Positions 1 through 5,476 are shown, counted from the stretch's first letter. The stretch is DNA of 5,501 nucleotides from Parachlamydiaceae bacterium (GCA_013817115.1 JACDDG010000186.1:1-5501); one strand, 5' to 3'. Numbers and translations: made by a program. The notes: generated by a model not told the origin, from the letters alone.

Positions 1-3
1 TGA

Positions 4-12
4 GTTGCATTT
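4..12 (-). promoter_or_regulatory. Copy C of the AAATGCAAC leader element
   Basis: On the minus strand this reads AAATGCAAC. The same 9-mer occurs 18 nt upstream of the start codons of the genes at 53-544 and 4556-4744. As in those copies, a second TGC lies a few bases upstream (ATGCTAAAATGCAAC). If the spacing holds, a minus-strand gene would start about 15 nt beyond the left edge of the window. That gene is inferred and not seen. Confidence 0.35.
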
Positions 13-47
13 TAGCATCGTTCTACGCATGCAAACATATTGATCAT

Positions 48-66
48 AAAACTCAAAAAGAGTTTT
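48..66. terminator. Weak bidirectional terminator-like hairpin at the end of the 163-aa gene
   Basis: AAAACTC (48-54) and GAGTTTT (60-66) form a perfect 7-bp inverted repeat around a 5-nt loop of A. On the plus strand it is followed by more T, and on the minus strand the 3' arm ends in TTTT. The hairpin overlaps the stop codon of the minus-strand gene ending at 53. The stem has only three G/C pairs, so efficiency is doubtful. Confidence 0.35.
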
Positions 67-544
67 TTGATTCAGGCCATAAAATTCTTATTGCCGTGAT
101 GATTGCAACTCCAAGAAAGAATAAAGGAACTTGTAAGCATAGTGCAAGAATTGTTCCTCCACATACTAACGCTTTTACAAGATTGTACTCTTCGATAAAT
201 TCTCTAATGTTTGTTACTAAAAAGGCAAGCTCTTCAGAAAAATAAAGGCCAAATATAAGGCCAATAATTAAGTTAGCGTATCTAGCGTATTCGAAGTATG
301 AACCAAAAAGTATCATAATAAGGCTGATGATCATCAGAATATAGGCGATTACATCCTTTGGATTATTTTTAATATACTCTGTCAGTTCGTCATAATGTAC
401 CGGTGTTTTTTTAGGATCAGTAGTGTAAGAACGGAAATTAGGTCCACTAAAACTTCCTTTTTTTTTGGTGGATTCTGTTTCATTTGAGGGATTCGGTGGA
501 GGGCGGTTCTCTGGTTTGTCTGAAAGTGGGTTTTCGCTGGACAT
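53..544 (-). CDS. Small integral membrane protein of unknown family (163 aa)
   Basis: I do not recognise the family. The first ~55 residues are hydrophilic and probably disordered, rich in Pro, Asn, Ser, Glu and Lys, with a KKKG cluster near residue 27. Hydrophobic segments follow at about 64-82, 87-103 and 123-153. They are separated by short charged stretches such as NIREFIEEY (112-120), suggesting three membrane passes or two plus a re-entrant helix. There is no signal peptide, so the N-terminal tail probably faces the cytoplasm. The start is well supported: a strong AGGAGG (550-555) sits 5 nt before the ATG. It lies downstream of and co-oriented with potD, separated by 119 bp with its own candidate promoter, so it is probably a separate unit. 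The even codon use and the ribosome binding site argue that it is a real gene. The function is unknown and I see no catalytic motif. Confidence 0.8.
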   Translation of the reverse strand: MSSENPLSDKPENRPPPNPSNETESTKKKGSFSGPNFRSYTTDPKKTPVHYDELTEYIKNNPKDVIAYILMIISLIMILFGSYFEYARYANLIIGLIFGLYFSEELAFLVTNIREFIEEYNLVKALVCGGTILALCLQVPLFFLGVAIITAIRILWPESKNSF

Positions 545-562
545 ATGATCCTCCTAACTTTG

Positions 563-571
563 GTTGCATTT
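563..571 (-). promoter_or_regulatory. Copy A of the AAATGCAAC leader element
   Basis: Reads AAATGCAAC on the minus strand, with 18 nt between it and the ATG at 544, just upstream of the ribosome binding site. A second AAATGC precedes it directly (AAATGCGAAATGC), and further upstream lies CATTTCC, which is also present in the equivalent region of the 62-aa gene. It could be a 5'-UTR element or an activator/repressor half-site. Its function is unknown. Confidence 0.45.
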
Positions 572-601
572 CGCATTTGGAAATGTATTGCTTCTTACTT
601 T

Positions 602-631
602 ATTGTAATAAAAAAAGATTTTATTAGGCAA
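602..631 (-). promoter_or_regulatory. Candidate sigma70-type promoter for the 163-aa gene
   Basis: On the minus strand, TTGCCT (626-631) and TACAAT (602-607) are separated by 18 nt. They match the -35 and -10 consensus at 4/6 and 5/6. Transcription would begin near 595, giving a leader of about 50 nt that includes the AAATGCAAC element and the AGGAGG. The surrounding DNA is very AT-rich, which makes chance matches likely. Confidence 0.35.
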
Positions 632-656
632 AATAAATTAAAATAAATTTTATGCC
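606..656 (-). terminator. Possible weak terminator of the pot operon
   Basis: Downstream of the potD stop, GGCA (653-656 on the minus strand) can pair with TGCC (627-630) across an AT-rich interior with mismatches. Further down there is a run of seven T (610-616). A separate perfect 8-bp inverted repeat (606-613 with 619-626, 5-nt loop) straddles that T run. Neither is a classical GC-rich intrinsic terminator, and the second overlaps the candidate promoter of the next gene. No better terminator is visible in this gap. Confidence 0.25.
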
Positions 657-663
657 GTTTAGT

Positions 664-1713
664 CTATCCGGACTTAACTCTATCCCAAACTTTATAATAA
701 ATTTGAATGTCGCCTTGGAGATCCTCGATTAGTTCCATTCTTTCGAAATCTTCTTCTGGAGGAAATAAAAGTGGATTGTCACGACTAGTGTTATCAAGCA
801 TTTCATAAGCTATTCTAATTGGAATAAGAGAATTGGTAAATTTCATATTTTCAAGCGCAGCCAGGGGTTCTATCATGAAGTTGATGAAATCATGAGCTAG
901 CTGAACATTTTTAGCGTTAGTGGGAATGGCCATGCAGTCAATCGACATGATCGCGCCTTCTTTGGGGTACACAAAGGAAACTTCTGGGGTTTCTGCCACT
1001 ACTTGAGTAATATCGATCGAATAACCTTGAACCAAAAGAAATTCCCCATTCGATAATCCATTTTTATATTGTTCACTTTCAAATTTGGCTAGATTTTTTT
1101 TCCAAGAAAGCAAAAGCTCCCCAGCACTTTCTACAACTTCTTTTTGGCGAGAATTGATGCTATGGCCGCGATATTTTAAGGCAGCACCCAGCGCCTCACG
1201 GCAATCGTTAAGCATAGTCATGCGCCCTTTTAAATCATTTCTTGAAAAAACACCCCAACTTGGATCTTCAATTTTCACTCTGTCAGTACGATAGGCGATG
1301 CCAGAAAATGTAACAATATAGGGGAGTGCTGCCACATCAGGAGTAAATTTAAAGTATCTAGAGTCGTAATTGCGGGCATTTGGAATTTTGCGAGGATTTA
1401 TCTGTTGGATCATGTTCTGATTTTGCAAGATACTTACATAATAATTGCTTGGCATGATGAGGTCATAATTGACTGAAGACAGCTTAAGTTTAGCGTACAT
1501 AGATTCATTTGAATCGAAAGTATCAATGGCGACAGTGCAGTTAAACTCATTTTCAAATTGTTTGATAAGTTCTGGCTTGAAAAGATCGCTCCAAGTAAAA
1601 ATGTAGAGCGTGGGTTTTGTAGAACTAGAACAGGTAGACAAACCAAACAACCCAATAATAGTGAATAAGGAAACTGCACATAGCTTTAATAAACACTTAA
1701 ATGAAAAAGTCAT
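664..1713 (-). CDS. potD: PotD-like polyamine-binding lipoprotein of an ABC importer
   Basis: Extracytoplasmic substrate-binding protein that would capture spermidine/putrescine or a related cation and deliver it to PotBC. The 349 aa is close to E. coli PotD (348). Residues 1-28 are a signal peptide ending in LSTC, a lipobox with Cys28 as probable lipidation site; Thr at -1 is less usual than Gly or Ala. Family landmarks follow: YIFTW (37-41), the MPSNYYV stretch (87-93), NDCREALG (169-176), YPKEGAIMSID (249-259) and IPTNAKN (263-269). Aligned by eye to E. coli PotD, Trp34, Ser83, Tyr85, Asp168, Glu171 and Asp257 appear kept (W41, S89, Y91, D170, E173, D259). Tyr37, Trp229, Trp255 and Tyr293 appear replaced (L44, Q229, S257, L296). 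The ATG overlaps the potC stop by 4 nt (ATGA) with AGAGGA 6 nt upstream. The transporter class is secure; the exact substrate is less so. Confidence 0.9.
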   Translation of the reverse strand: MTFSFKCLLKLCAVSLFTIIGLFGLSTCSSSTKPTLYIFTWSDLFKPELIKQFENEFNCTVAIDTFDSNESMYAKLKLSSVNYDLIMPSNYYVSILQNQNMIQQINPRKIPNARNYDSRYFKFTPDVAALPYIVTFSGIAYRTDRVKIEDPSWGVFSRNDLKGRMTMLNDCREALGAALKYRGHSINSRQKEVVESAGELLLSWKKNLAKFESEQYKNGLSNGEFLLVQGYSIDITQVVAETPEVSFVYPKEGAIMSIDCMAIPTNAKNVQLAHDFINFMIEPLAALENMKFTNSLIPIRIAYEMLDNTSRDNPLLFPPEEDFERMELIEDLQGDIQIYYKVWDRVKSG

Positions 1714-2483
1714 AGCGATTCCTCTTTGGAAAAAATTTGTACGAGCCAGATTGTAGCAAAAGTAACAATTAACAATAAAGTTGAAAGAGCGTTGATAGTG
1801 GGAGTAGAGCCGAATTTAACTTTACTGTAAATGTAAAGTGGTAAAGTCACAGTACCTTCACCGGCCATGAAAAAAGTGATAACAAAGTCATCGATCGATA
1901 AAGTAAAAGCTAGAAGAGCTCCGGCAAGGATAGCTGGAGCCAAAAGAGGCAACAAAATGCGACGAATGACAGTCCAACGGCTTGCCCCAAGATCTTGAGC
2001 CACTTCAACTAGTGAAAAGTCAAAGTGTTGCAGCTTTGTTAACATGACCATAGCTACATAACTTACGCAAAAAGTCGTATGGGCAATAGTGATGGTTAAA
2101 AGCCCCAACTTGATATTTAAGGCAAAGAAAAGTAGCAAAAGGCTAATTCCCATAAGGATATCGGGTATGATCAGGGGGGTGTAAACCAAAAAATAGTGGG
2201 CTTTCTGCAGTGGTGTACGGTAAAAATGGAGAGCAAAAGCTGCACAAGTGCCCAGAAATGTCGAAGCAATTGTTGAAGAGAATGCCACTATGAGTGAATT
2301 TTTTAACGCAATCCACATCTGTTTATCTTCAAGCAATCGTGCGTACCATTTTAATGAAAAACCTGTCCAAAGGCCACCAAATCGGGATTCATTAAATGAA
2401 TTGACCATCAACAAAACAATAGGAAGATATAGAAGGATAAAAATAGCAATTGTCACAAATAAACAAAATCGGCTTCTCTTCAT
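1710..2483 (-). CDS. potC: Spermidine/putrescine-type ABC transporter permease PotC
   Basis: One half of the inner-membrane channel, pairing with PotB. The 257 aa (E. coli PotC is 264) starts with a basic MKRSR and a first transmembrane helix at about 7-28. Further helices lie near 60-86, 97-120, 126-149, 180-204 and 231-250, six in all. The EAA cytoplasmic loop that docks on the ATPase is clear at 160-180: E160, A162, D164, then LGAS with the invariant Gly166, ending in LLPLLAP. The IDDF motif at 197-200 is typical of PotC-type permeases. The start overlaps the potB stop by 4 nt (ATGA), with AAGGA about 7 nt upstream, and the stop overlaps the potD start in the same way. This indicates translational coupling. 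Confidence 0.94.
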   Translation of the reverse strand: MKRSRFCLFVTIAIFILLYLPIVLLMVNSFNESRFGGLWTGFSLKWYARLLEDKQMWIALKNSLIVAFSSTIASTFLGTCAAFALHFYRTPLQKAHYFLVYTPLIIPDILMGISLLLLFFALNIKLGLLTITIAHTTFCVSYVAMVMLTKLQHFDFSLVEVAQDLGASRWTVIRRILLPLLAPAILAGALLAFTLSIDDFVITFFMAGEGTVTLPLYIYSKVKFGSTPTINALSTLLLIVTFATIWLVQIFSKEESL

Positions 2484-3352
2484 TCACGATTCCTTGCTTC
2501 TAGGTCTAATTTTCGGCTACGCGTAAAGTAGTGTTTACCTAGAAAAATTGGAATAAAAATCACGAGTGCGAGAAGGGCAGAGAGCGCACTGGCTTGAGGT
2601 AAGCTACGCTCGACGAAAGTTTTTTGCGCAATTTTATTACCTAGCATTTCACTGTTTGTTCCTCCTACCAGATCGGGTATAATGTATGTGCCGATTGCAG
2701 GGATGAATACCATGAGAATAGCAGTGCCTATTCCTTTACGAATTCCAGGGATAAACACTTTTACAAAGGCTTGAAAGCGGGAAGCTCCTAAATCAATGGC
2801 TGCTTCAATAAGTTGAAAATTAAATTTTGATGCCGCAGCGAAAATGGGTAAAACAGCAAAAGGAATAAGAGTGTAGACCATCACAAACAATACTGTGGAG
2901 GAATTATAAAGTAGGGTCGTGGTAGGTGCGATGAGTCCTATATAAATTAAAAAAGTATTGAGCATGCCATCAGGATGCAGGATTGTCTTCCAAGCAAATA
3001 TACGTATTAAAAAACTGCTCCAAAAAGGGACTATAATCATCATGAGAAGAAGATTTTTCCATTTGGGAGGTATTGAAGTAAGGTAATAGCCCATAGGTAA
3101 AGCTAGGAATAAGCAAATAAAAGTGCAAATGGCGCTCAGCCAAAATGTCCGCCACAAGAGTGTTAGTACACTCCAATTCCAAAGATCGTAGATGCTTTGC
3201 AGCGTCCACCCTTCTGTTACATCTCCGTAGATGTTGTGAGGCTTAAATGCATAAGCAAAGATAATAAGCGAGGGTATCAGAAAAAAAAGAAAAAGCCAAA
3301 TAAAAGAAGGTGCTGTAACGGAATATTCCCTTGAATGAGAGTTATCTTCCAT
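2480..3352 (-). CDS. potB: Spermidine/putrescine-type ABC transporter permease PotB
   Basis: The other inner-membrane permease half. I choose the ATG at 3352, giving 290 aa beginning MEDNSHSREY. It gives a short cytoplasmic tail before helix 1 (about 16-36), overlaps the potA end by only 11 nt, and has a GGCGGGG purine stretch upstream. The frame stays open to an ATG at 3442, but that would add 30 residues lying inside the potA C-terminus. Other helices lie near 66-90, 101-123, 150-172, 204-228 and 256-275. The EAA loop is at 183-203: E183-A-A, D187, LGAS with Gly189, and the closing IP at 201-202. The C-terminus is strongly charged (RSRKLDLEARNRE) and its last codons carry the potC start. 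E. coli PotB is slightly shorter, about 275-285 aa. Confidence 0.93.
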   Translation of the reverse strand: MEDNSHSREYSVTAPSFIWLFLFFLIPSLIIFAYAFKPHNIYGDVTEGWTLQSIYDLWNWSVLTLLWRTFWLSAICTFICLFLALPMGYYLTSIPPKWKNLLLMMIIVPFWSSFLIRIFAWKTILHPDGMLNTFLIYIGLIAPTTTLLYNSSTVLFVMVYTLIPFAVLPIFAAASKFNFQLIEAAIDLGASRFQAFVKVFIPGIRKGIGTAILMVFIPAIGTYIIPDLVGGTNSEMLGNKIAQKTFVERSLPQASALSALLALVIFIPIFLGKHYFTRSRKLDLEARNRE

Positions 3353-4457
3353 CAAATTCCCCGCCATTACTTTGAAGAATAAATCCATCATCGGCATGCC
3401 ACCAGATCCAAACCTGATCTTTCCATTGAATGGTAGTTTCATCTAATAGGAAATGGCGGTGTTGTTTTGTGAGGGAAATCTTATGGCTTCCTACTAGAAC
3501 TCCGAAGTGGGTGTGGTCGCCTTTATAGATGACTTCATCAACTTCCCCTTCAAAGACATTTAAAAAAGGAATAATTTCCGGTTTTTGTCGTGAAATATGA
3601 ATTTTTTCCGGGCGAACACTTAAGTGAACCAGATCCTCTACGGCAAGTTGTTTATCATTGTAGCATATTATGTCGGGGAAGTTTTTTAATTTAAGAACGC
3701 TATATCCTTCCATTTTTTGAGTTACATGGCCGTCTAAAAAATTTGTATCTCCAATAAAATCCGCTACAAAGTGACTTTCCGGTGCTTCGTAAATTTGCAT
3801 CGGAGATCCAATTTGCTCAAGGCGACCTTTGTGCAAGACTGCAATGCGATCGGAAACGGACATGGCCTCGGTTTGATCATGCGTAACAAAAATAAAAGTG
3901 ATGCCAACTTCGTCGTGAATGTTATCTAAATCGATAAGCATTTTCTGACGTAATTTTAGGTCTAGGGCGGCTAAAGGTTCATCGAGTAAGAGGACTTGCG
4001 GATGATTTACAAGAGCTCGTGCAATAGCAACACGTTGCTTTTGTCCACCGCTGATGTGATCAGGCATTTTGTGAGCATGCTCAGGCATTTGAATGAGGTG
4101 CAGCATTCGCTCAACTTCACTTTTAATAAAACTTTCGGGATGTTTTGCAATGCGTAAACCAAAAGCTATATTTTCCCAAATGGTTAGGTGGGGAAAAAGG
4201 GCGTAGTTTTGAAAGACGGTGTTAATGGGGCGACGGTTCGGCGGAAGCGAGGTGATATCAACGCCATCAAGAAAGATTTGTCCTGAATCAGGATGGTCGA
4301 ACCCAGCTAATATTCGCAAGAGGGTAGTTTTCCCGCAGCCGCTTGGGCCTAGGATAGAGAAGAATTCTCCTTTTTCAATTGAAAAAGAAACATTTGCAAG
4401 GGCAATGCTCGAACCATGTTTTTTGCAAATATTTTTGAATACGACTCCTTTCTCCAT
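3342..4457 (-). CDS. potA: Spermidine/putrescine ABC transporter ATP-binding protein PotA
   Basis: Cytoplasmic ATPase that powers import through PotBC. The 371 aa compares with 378 for E. coli PotA. All nucleotide-binding motifs are intact and in order: Walker A GPSGCGKT (37-44), Q-loop Gln83 in VFQNYALFPH, signature ISGGQ (135-139, Ile for the usual Leu), Walker B VLLLDEP (155-161) with catalytic Glu160, D-loop ALD (164-166), and switch His193 in VTHDQTEAM. The C-terminal third holds the TOBE-type regulatory domain typical of the PotA/MalK group, with SVRPEKI at 280-286 as its landmark. It is the first gene of the operon. AGAGGA lies just before the ATG at 4457, close to the start, and a candidate promoter lies about 45-70 nt upstream. 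The 3' end overlaps potB by 11 nt. The class is certain. The polyamine assignment rests on the A-B-C-D gene order and the permease and PotD features. Confidence 0.94.
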   Translation of the reverse strand: MEKGVVFKNICKKHGSSIALANVSFSIEKGEFFSILGPSGCGKTTLLRILAGFDHPDSGQIFLDGVDITSLPPNRRPINTVFQNYALFPHLTIWENIAFGLRIAKHPESFIKSEVERMLHLIQMPEHAHKMPDHISGGQKQRVAIARALVNHPQVLLLDEPLAALDLKLRQKMLIDLDNIHDEVGITFIFVTHDQTEAMSVSDRIAVLHKGRLEQIGSPMQIYEAPESHFVADFIGDTNFLDGHVTQKMEGYSVLKLKNFPDIICYNDKQLAVEDLVHLSVRPEKIHISRQKPEIIPFLNVFEGEVDEVIYKGDHTHFGVLVGSHKISLTKQHRHFLLDETTIQWKDQVWIWWHADDGFILQSNGGEFDGR

Positions 4458-4482
4458 CTTCCTCTACTATTAATAAGGCATA

Positions 4483-4494
4483 ATTATTCATAAT
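4483..4494. repeat. 12-bp AT inverted repeat at the predicted pot transcription start
   Basis: ATTAT (4483-4487) and ATAAT (4490-4494) flank a 2-nt centre. The repeat lies in the leader of potA, beside the transcription start predicted near 4494. It could be an operator, but in such AT-rich DNA it could equally be chance. Confidence 0.2.
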
Positions 4495-4500
4495 GAACGA

Positions 4501-4529
4501 ATAGTAACGTAAGATTGAATTGAATTCAA
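4501..4529 (-). promoter_or_regulatory. Candidate promoter of the potABCD operon
   Basis: On the minus strand, TTGAAT (4524-4529) and TACTAT (4501-4506) are spaced by exactly 17 nt. Each matches the sigma70 -35 and -10 consensus at 4/6. Transcription would start near 4494, leaving a leader of about 37 nt before the potA ATG. This is the best-spaced promoter in the 98-bp gap between the 62-aa gene and potA, and it supports independent transcription of the operon. No obvious terminator separates the two, so read-through from the 62-aa gene is also possible. Confidence 0.45.
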
Positions 4530-4530
4530 T
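4519..4530. promoter_or_regulatory. Perfect 12-bp palindrome over the pot -35 box (possible operator)
   Basis: ATTGAATTCAAT is fully self-complementary and covers the whole -35 hexamer of the candidate pot promoter. A dimeric regulator bound here would block RNA polymerase. This is suggestive placement only; no regulator gene is present in the window. Confidence 0.35.
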
Positions 4531-4555
4531 GGAAAAGGCGAGGCAAACAACCTGA

Positions 4556-4744
4556 TTATTTTCTGAAGGCAAAAAAAACCATGCGTAAAACTACGTAAGC
4601 TATCCAAACCATTCCTGCAGCCATTAACGCTGCCATGAAACTGAAAATAAATTCTCCGCTATAACTCCAGAAGAGAAACCAAGAAAGTACCCCCGCAGCC
4701 CCCATGACAACGAGACCCCATTTGTCGATGATTTCATTTTTCAT
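4556..4744 (-). CDS. Small two-helix membrane protein of unknown function (62 aa)
   Basis: I do not recognise this family. The protein starts MKNEIIDKWG and is almost entirely two hydrophobic helices, about 8-28 and 32-59. They are joined by a short SYSGE turn, and the protein ends in a basic FRK. This is a helical hairpin with both ends probably in the cytoplasm. The second helix is rich in Ala, Met and Val. The start at 4744 is chosen because TTAGGAG lies 5 nt upstream. The frame stays open to an ATG at 4843, but those 33 residues (Cys- and Lys-rich) lack a ribosome binding site and cover the leader element. It is divergent from DoxX and co-oriented with potA (98 bp gap). A role as a small regulator or as a subunit of a membrane complex is possible but not supported by sequence. 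Confidence 0.7.
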   Translation of the reverse strand: MKNEIIDKWGLVVMGAAGVLSWFLFWSYSGEFIFSFMAALMAAGMVWIAYVVLRMVFFAFRK

Positions 4745-4762
4745 TTTTTCTCCTAAAAGATA

Positions 4763-4771
4763 GTTGCATTT
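4763..4771 (-). promoter_or_regulatory. Copy B of the AAATGCAAC leader element
   Basis: Reads AAATGCAAC on the minus strand and lies 18 nt upstream of the ATG at 4744, the same distance as copy A from its gene. A second TGC precedes it (CTGCAAGAAATGCAAC). CATTTCCCAAAATG further upstream resembles CATTTCCAAATG before copy A, so the similarity extends beyond the 9-mer. A weak -10-like TATCAT on the minus strand (4792-4797) lies upstream, with no convincing -35. Confidence 0.45.
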
Positions 4772-4776
4772 CTTGC

Positions 4777-4813
4777 AGAACATTTTGGGAAATGATAGCT
4801 TCAGCAAGAACAT
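4777..4813. repeat. Direct repeat AGAACAT, 30-bp period, in the divergent intergenic region
   Basis: AGAACAT occurs at 4777-4783 and 4807-4813, each preceded by GC or GCA (GCAGAACAT and GCAAGAACAT). The 30-bp period is close to three helical turns, so the copies face the same side of the DNA. This is compatible with a regulator acting on the divergent 62-aa and DoxX genes, but chance is not excluded. Confidence 0.25.
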
Positions 4814-4853
4814 ACAAAAGTCCGCATTCCTACAGAGGTTCATGTGGTTTGGG

Positions 4854-4859
4854 TATAAT
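4854..4859 (+). promoter_or_regulatory. Candidate -10 box for the DoxX gene
   Basis: A perfect TATAAT lies 30 nt upstream of the DoxX ATG. At 17-nt spacing the -35 position (4831-4836, TACAGA) matches the consensus at only 3/6, so an activator may be needed. Transcription would start near 4866, giving a leader of about 24 nt. Confidence 0.5.
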
Positions 4860-4862
4860 GTT

Positions 4863-4880
4863 TTTCAAAAAAACTTGAAA
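4863..4880 (+). promoter_or_regulatory. Small inverted repeat touching the DoxX ribosome binding site
   Basis: TTTCAA (4863-4868) and TTGAAA (4875-4880) form a perfect 6-bp stem around a 6-nt loop. The 3' arm runs into the GAAAGGG ribosome binding site (4877-4883). If transcription starts at or before 4863 the hairpin could partly mask the site. It is weak, with one G/C pair. Confidence 0.2.
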
Positions 4881-4889
4881 GGGAAATTT

Positions 4890-5366
4890 ATGAGTCGTAA
4901 TTCTTTTTTACAAACTTTTTACAAAGGATTGATTGCAGTTGGCGAAAGTTTGCAATCTGTTTTGTTGCTTGCGATAAGGCTATTTTGGGGATATGGGTTT
5001 TTTCAAAGTGCCCAGGGCAAATTTAAAGACCTTCCGGCAACGATCGCTTTTTTTGAAAACATTGGAATTCCATTTGCCAAATTTAATGTATATGCCGTGG
5101 CTTCAATCGAGCTTGTGGGAGGGCTTTTACTTATGATCGGTTTAGTCACACGATTGGTTTCGATTCCTCTCATGATTGTGATGGTTGGAGCATACCTGAC
5201 AGCGCATCTTGATTCAGTAAAGAGTATATTTGATGACCCGAAAACATTCGTCAAAGAAGCTCCATTTAACTATTTGCTAGCCTGCTTAATTCTATTTGTA
5301 TTTGGTCCTGGGAAATTATCTCTTGATTATGTTCTTGAAAGGCTGATGGGATCGCCTAAGCGATAG
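4890..5366 (+). CDS. DoxX-family integral membrane protein (158 aa)
   Basis: Member of the DoxX family of small four-helix inner-membrane proteins. Some are linked to redox or thiol stress complexes or to quinol oxidases, but most are of unknown role. Family hallmarks are present: an Arg followed by a Gly-rich FWGYGFFQSAQGKFKDL stretch (R30 to L48), an IGIP turn (58-61), ASIELVGGLLLMIGLVTR (71-88), and the C-terminal FNYLLACLILFVFGPGKLSLD block (126-146). Helices lie at about 22-40, 66-86, 88-106 and 126-141. I start at 4890 because GAAAGGGAA lies just upstream and a TATAAT sits 30 nt before it. The frame is open 42 codons further upstream to 4764, but that would cross this promoter. The stop lies in a small inverted repeat at the edge of the GC-rich repeat block. 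No partner gene of the family is next to it, so a specific function cannot be assigned. Confidence 0.9.
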   Translation: MSRNSFLQTFYKGLIAVGESLQSVLLLAIRLFWGYGFFQSAQGKFKDLPATIAFFENIGIPFAKFNVYAVASIELVGGLLLMIGLVTRLVSIPLMIVMVGAYLTAHLDSVKSIFDDPKTFVKEAPFNYLLACLILFVFGPGKLSLDYVLERLMGSPKR

Positions 5367-5369
5367 GCG
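5353..5369. repeat. Inverted repeat across the DoxX stop codon
   Basis: CGCCTA (5353-5358) pairs perfectly with TAGGCG (5364-5369) around a 5-nt loop, so the stop codon is in the stem. AGCGATAG (5359-5366) is also the exact reverse complement of CTATCGCT at 5459-5466, inside the loop of the large palindrome downstream. The repeat block may therefore begin inside the gene's last codons. This could be part of a weak terminator or the edge of the repeat. Confidence 0.35.
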
Positions 5370-5408
5370 CGCTTGTTTGAGGTCCAAAAAGGCTATGCGG
5401 GCCTTCTC

Positions 5409-5426
5409 GCGCCCCTACCGGGGCGC
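5409..5426 (+). terminator. GC-rich hairpin, possible DoxX terminator
   Basis: GCGCCCC and GGGGCGC form a perfect 7-bp all-GC stem with a TACC loop, followed by ACGTTTT. It lies 43 nt after the DoxX stop and is the only strong hairpin with a T run close downstream. The T run is short and set back by three bases. The hairpin also belongs to the repeat block, so a terminator role is uncertain. Confidence 0.35.
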
Positions 5427-5446
5427 ACGTTTTGTGATGATCCTAA

Positions 5447-5476
5447 CCCCGGGTTCCGCTATCGCTGCACCCGGGG
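5447..5476. repeat. 8-bp palindrome CCCCGGGT/ACCCGGGG with 14-nt loop
   Basis: CCCCGGGT (5447-5454) pairs perfectly with ACCCGGGG (5469-5476). Beyond one mismatch, TA (5444-5445) pairs with TA (5478-5479). Each arm contains the self-complementary CCCGGG, so the structure can also form as cruciform DNA or as intermolecular pairs. It is the core of the repeat block. Confidence 0.6.

Noticed and set aside
5..34. TTGCAT...ATGCAA inverted repeat at the left edge
   Set aside because: Only 6 bp per arm with an 18-nt spacer and no T run. One arm is simply part of the leader element, so it is likely chance.
1085..1294. Plus-strand open frame of 69 codons inside potD
   Set aside because: Antisense shadow of a clearly coding gene, with no ribosome binding site and no recognisable product.
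2248..2526. Plus-strand open frame of 92 codons across the potC/potB junction
   Set aside because: Antisense to two conserved permeases. Its composition looks like a shadow and not a membrane or enzyme domain.
3353..3442. Upstream extension of potB (30 more residues, start at 3442)
   Set aside because: It would overlap potA by about 100 nt and adds a tail not typical of PotB. The ATG at 3352 has a purine-rich site and the usual short operon overlap.
4219..4473. Plus-strand open frame of 84 codons opposite the potA 5' end
   Set aside because: Antisense to the highly conserved Walker A region, so its openness reflects potA codon constraint.
4745..4843. Longer form of the 62-aa protein starting at 4843
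   Set aside because: No ribosome binding site upstream. The added 33 residues are Cys/Lys-rich without helix pattern and overlap the leader element.
4764..4889. Longer DoxX form starting at 4764
   Set aside because: It would run through the TATAAT and the divergent control region, and the extra 42 residues do not resemble the DoxX N-terminus. The start at 4890 has a good ribosome binding site.
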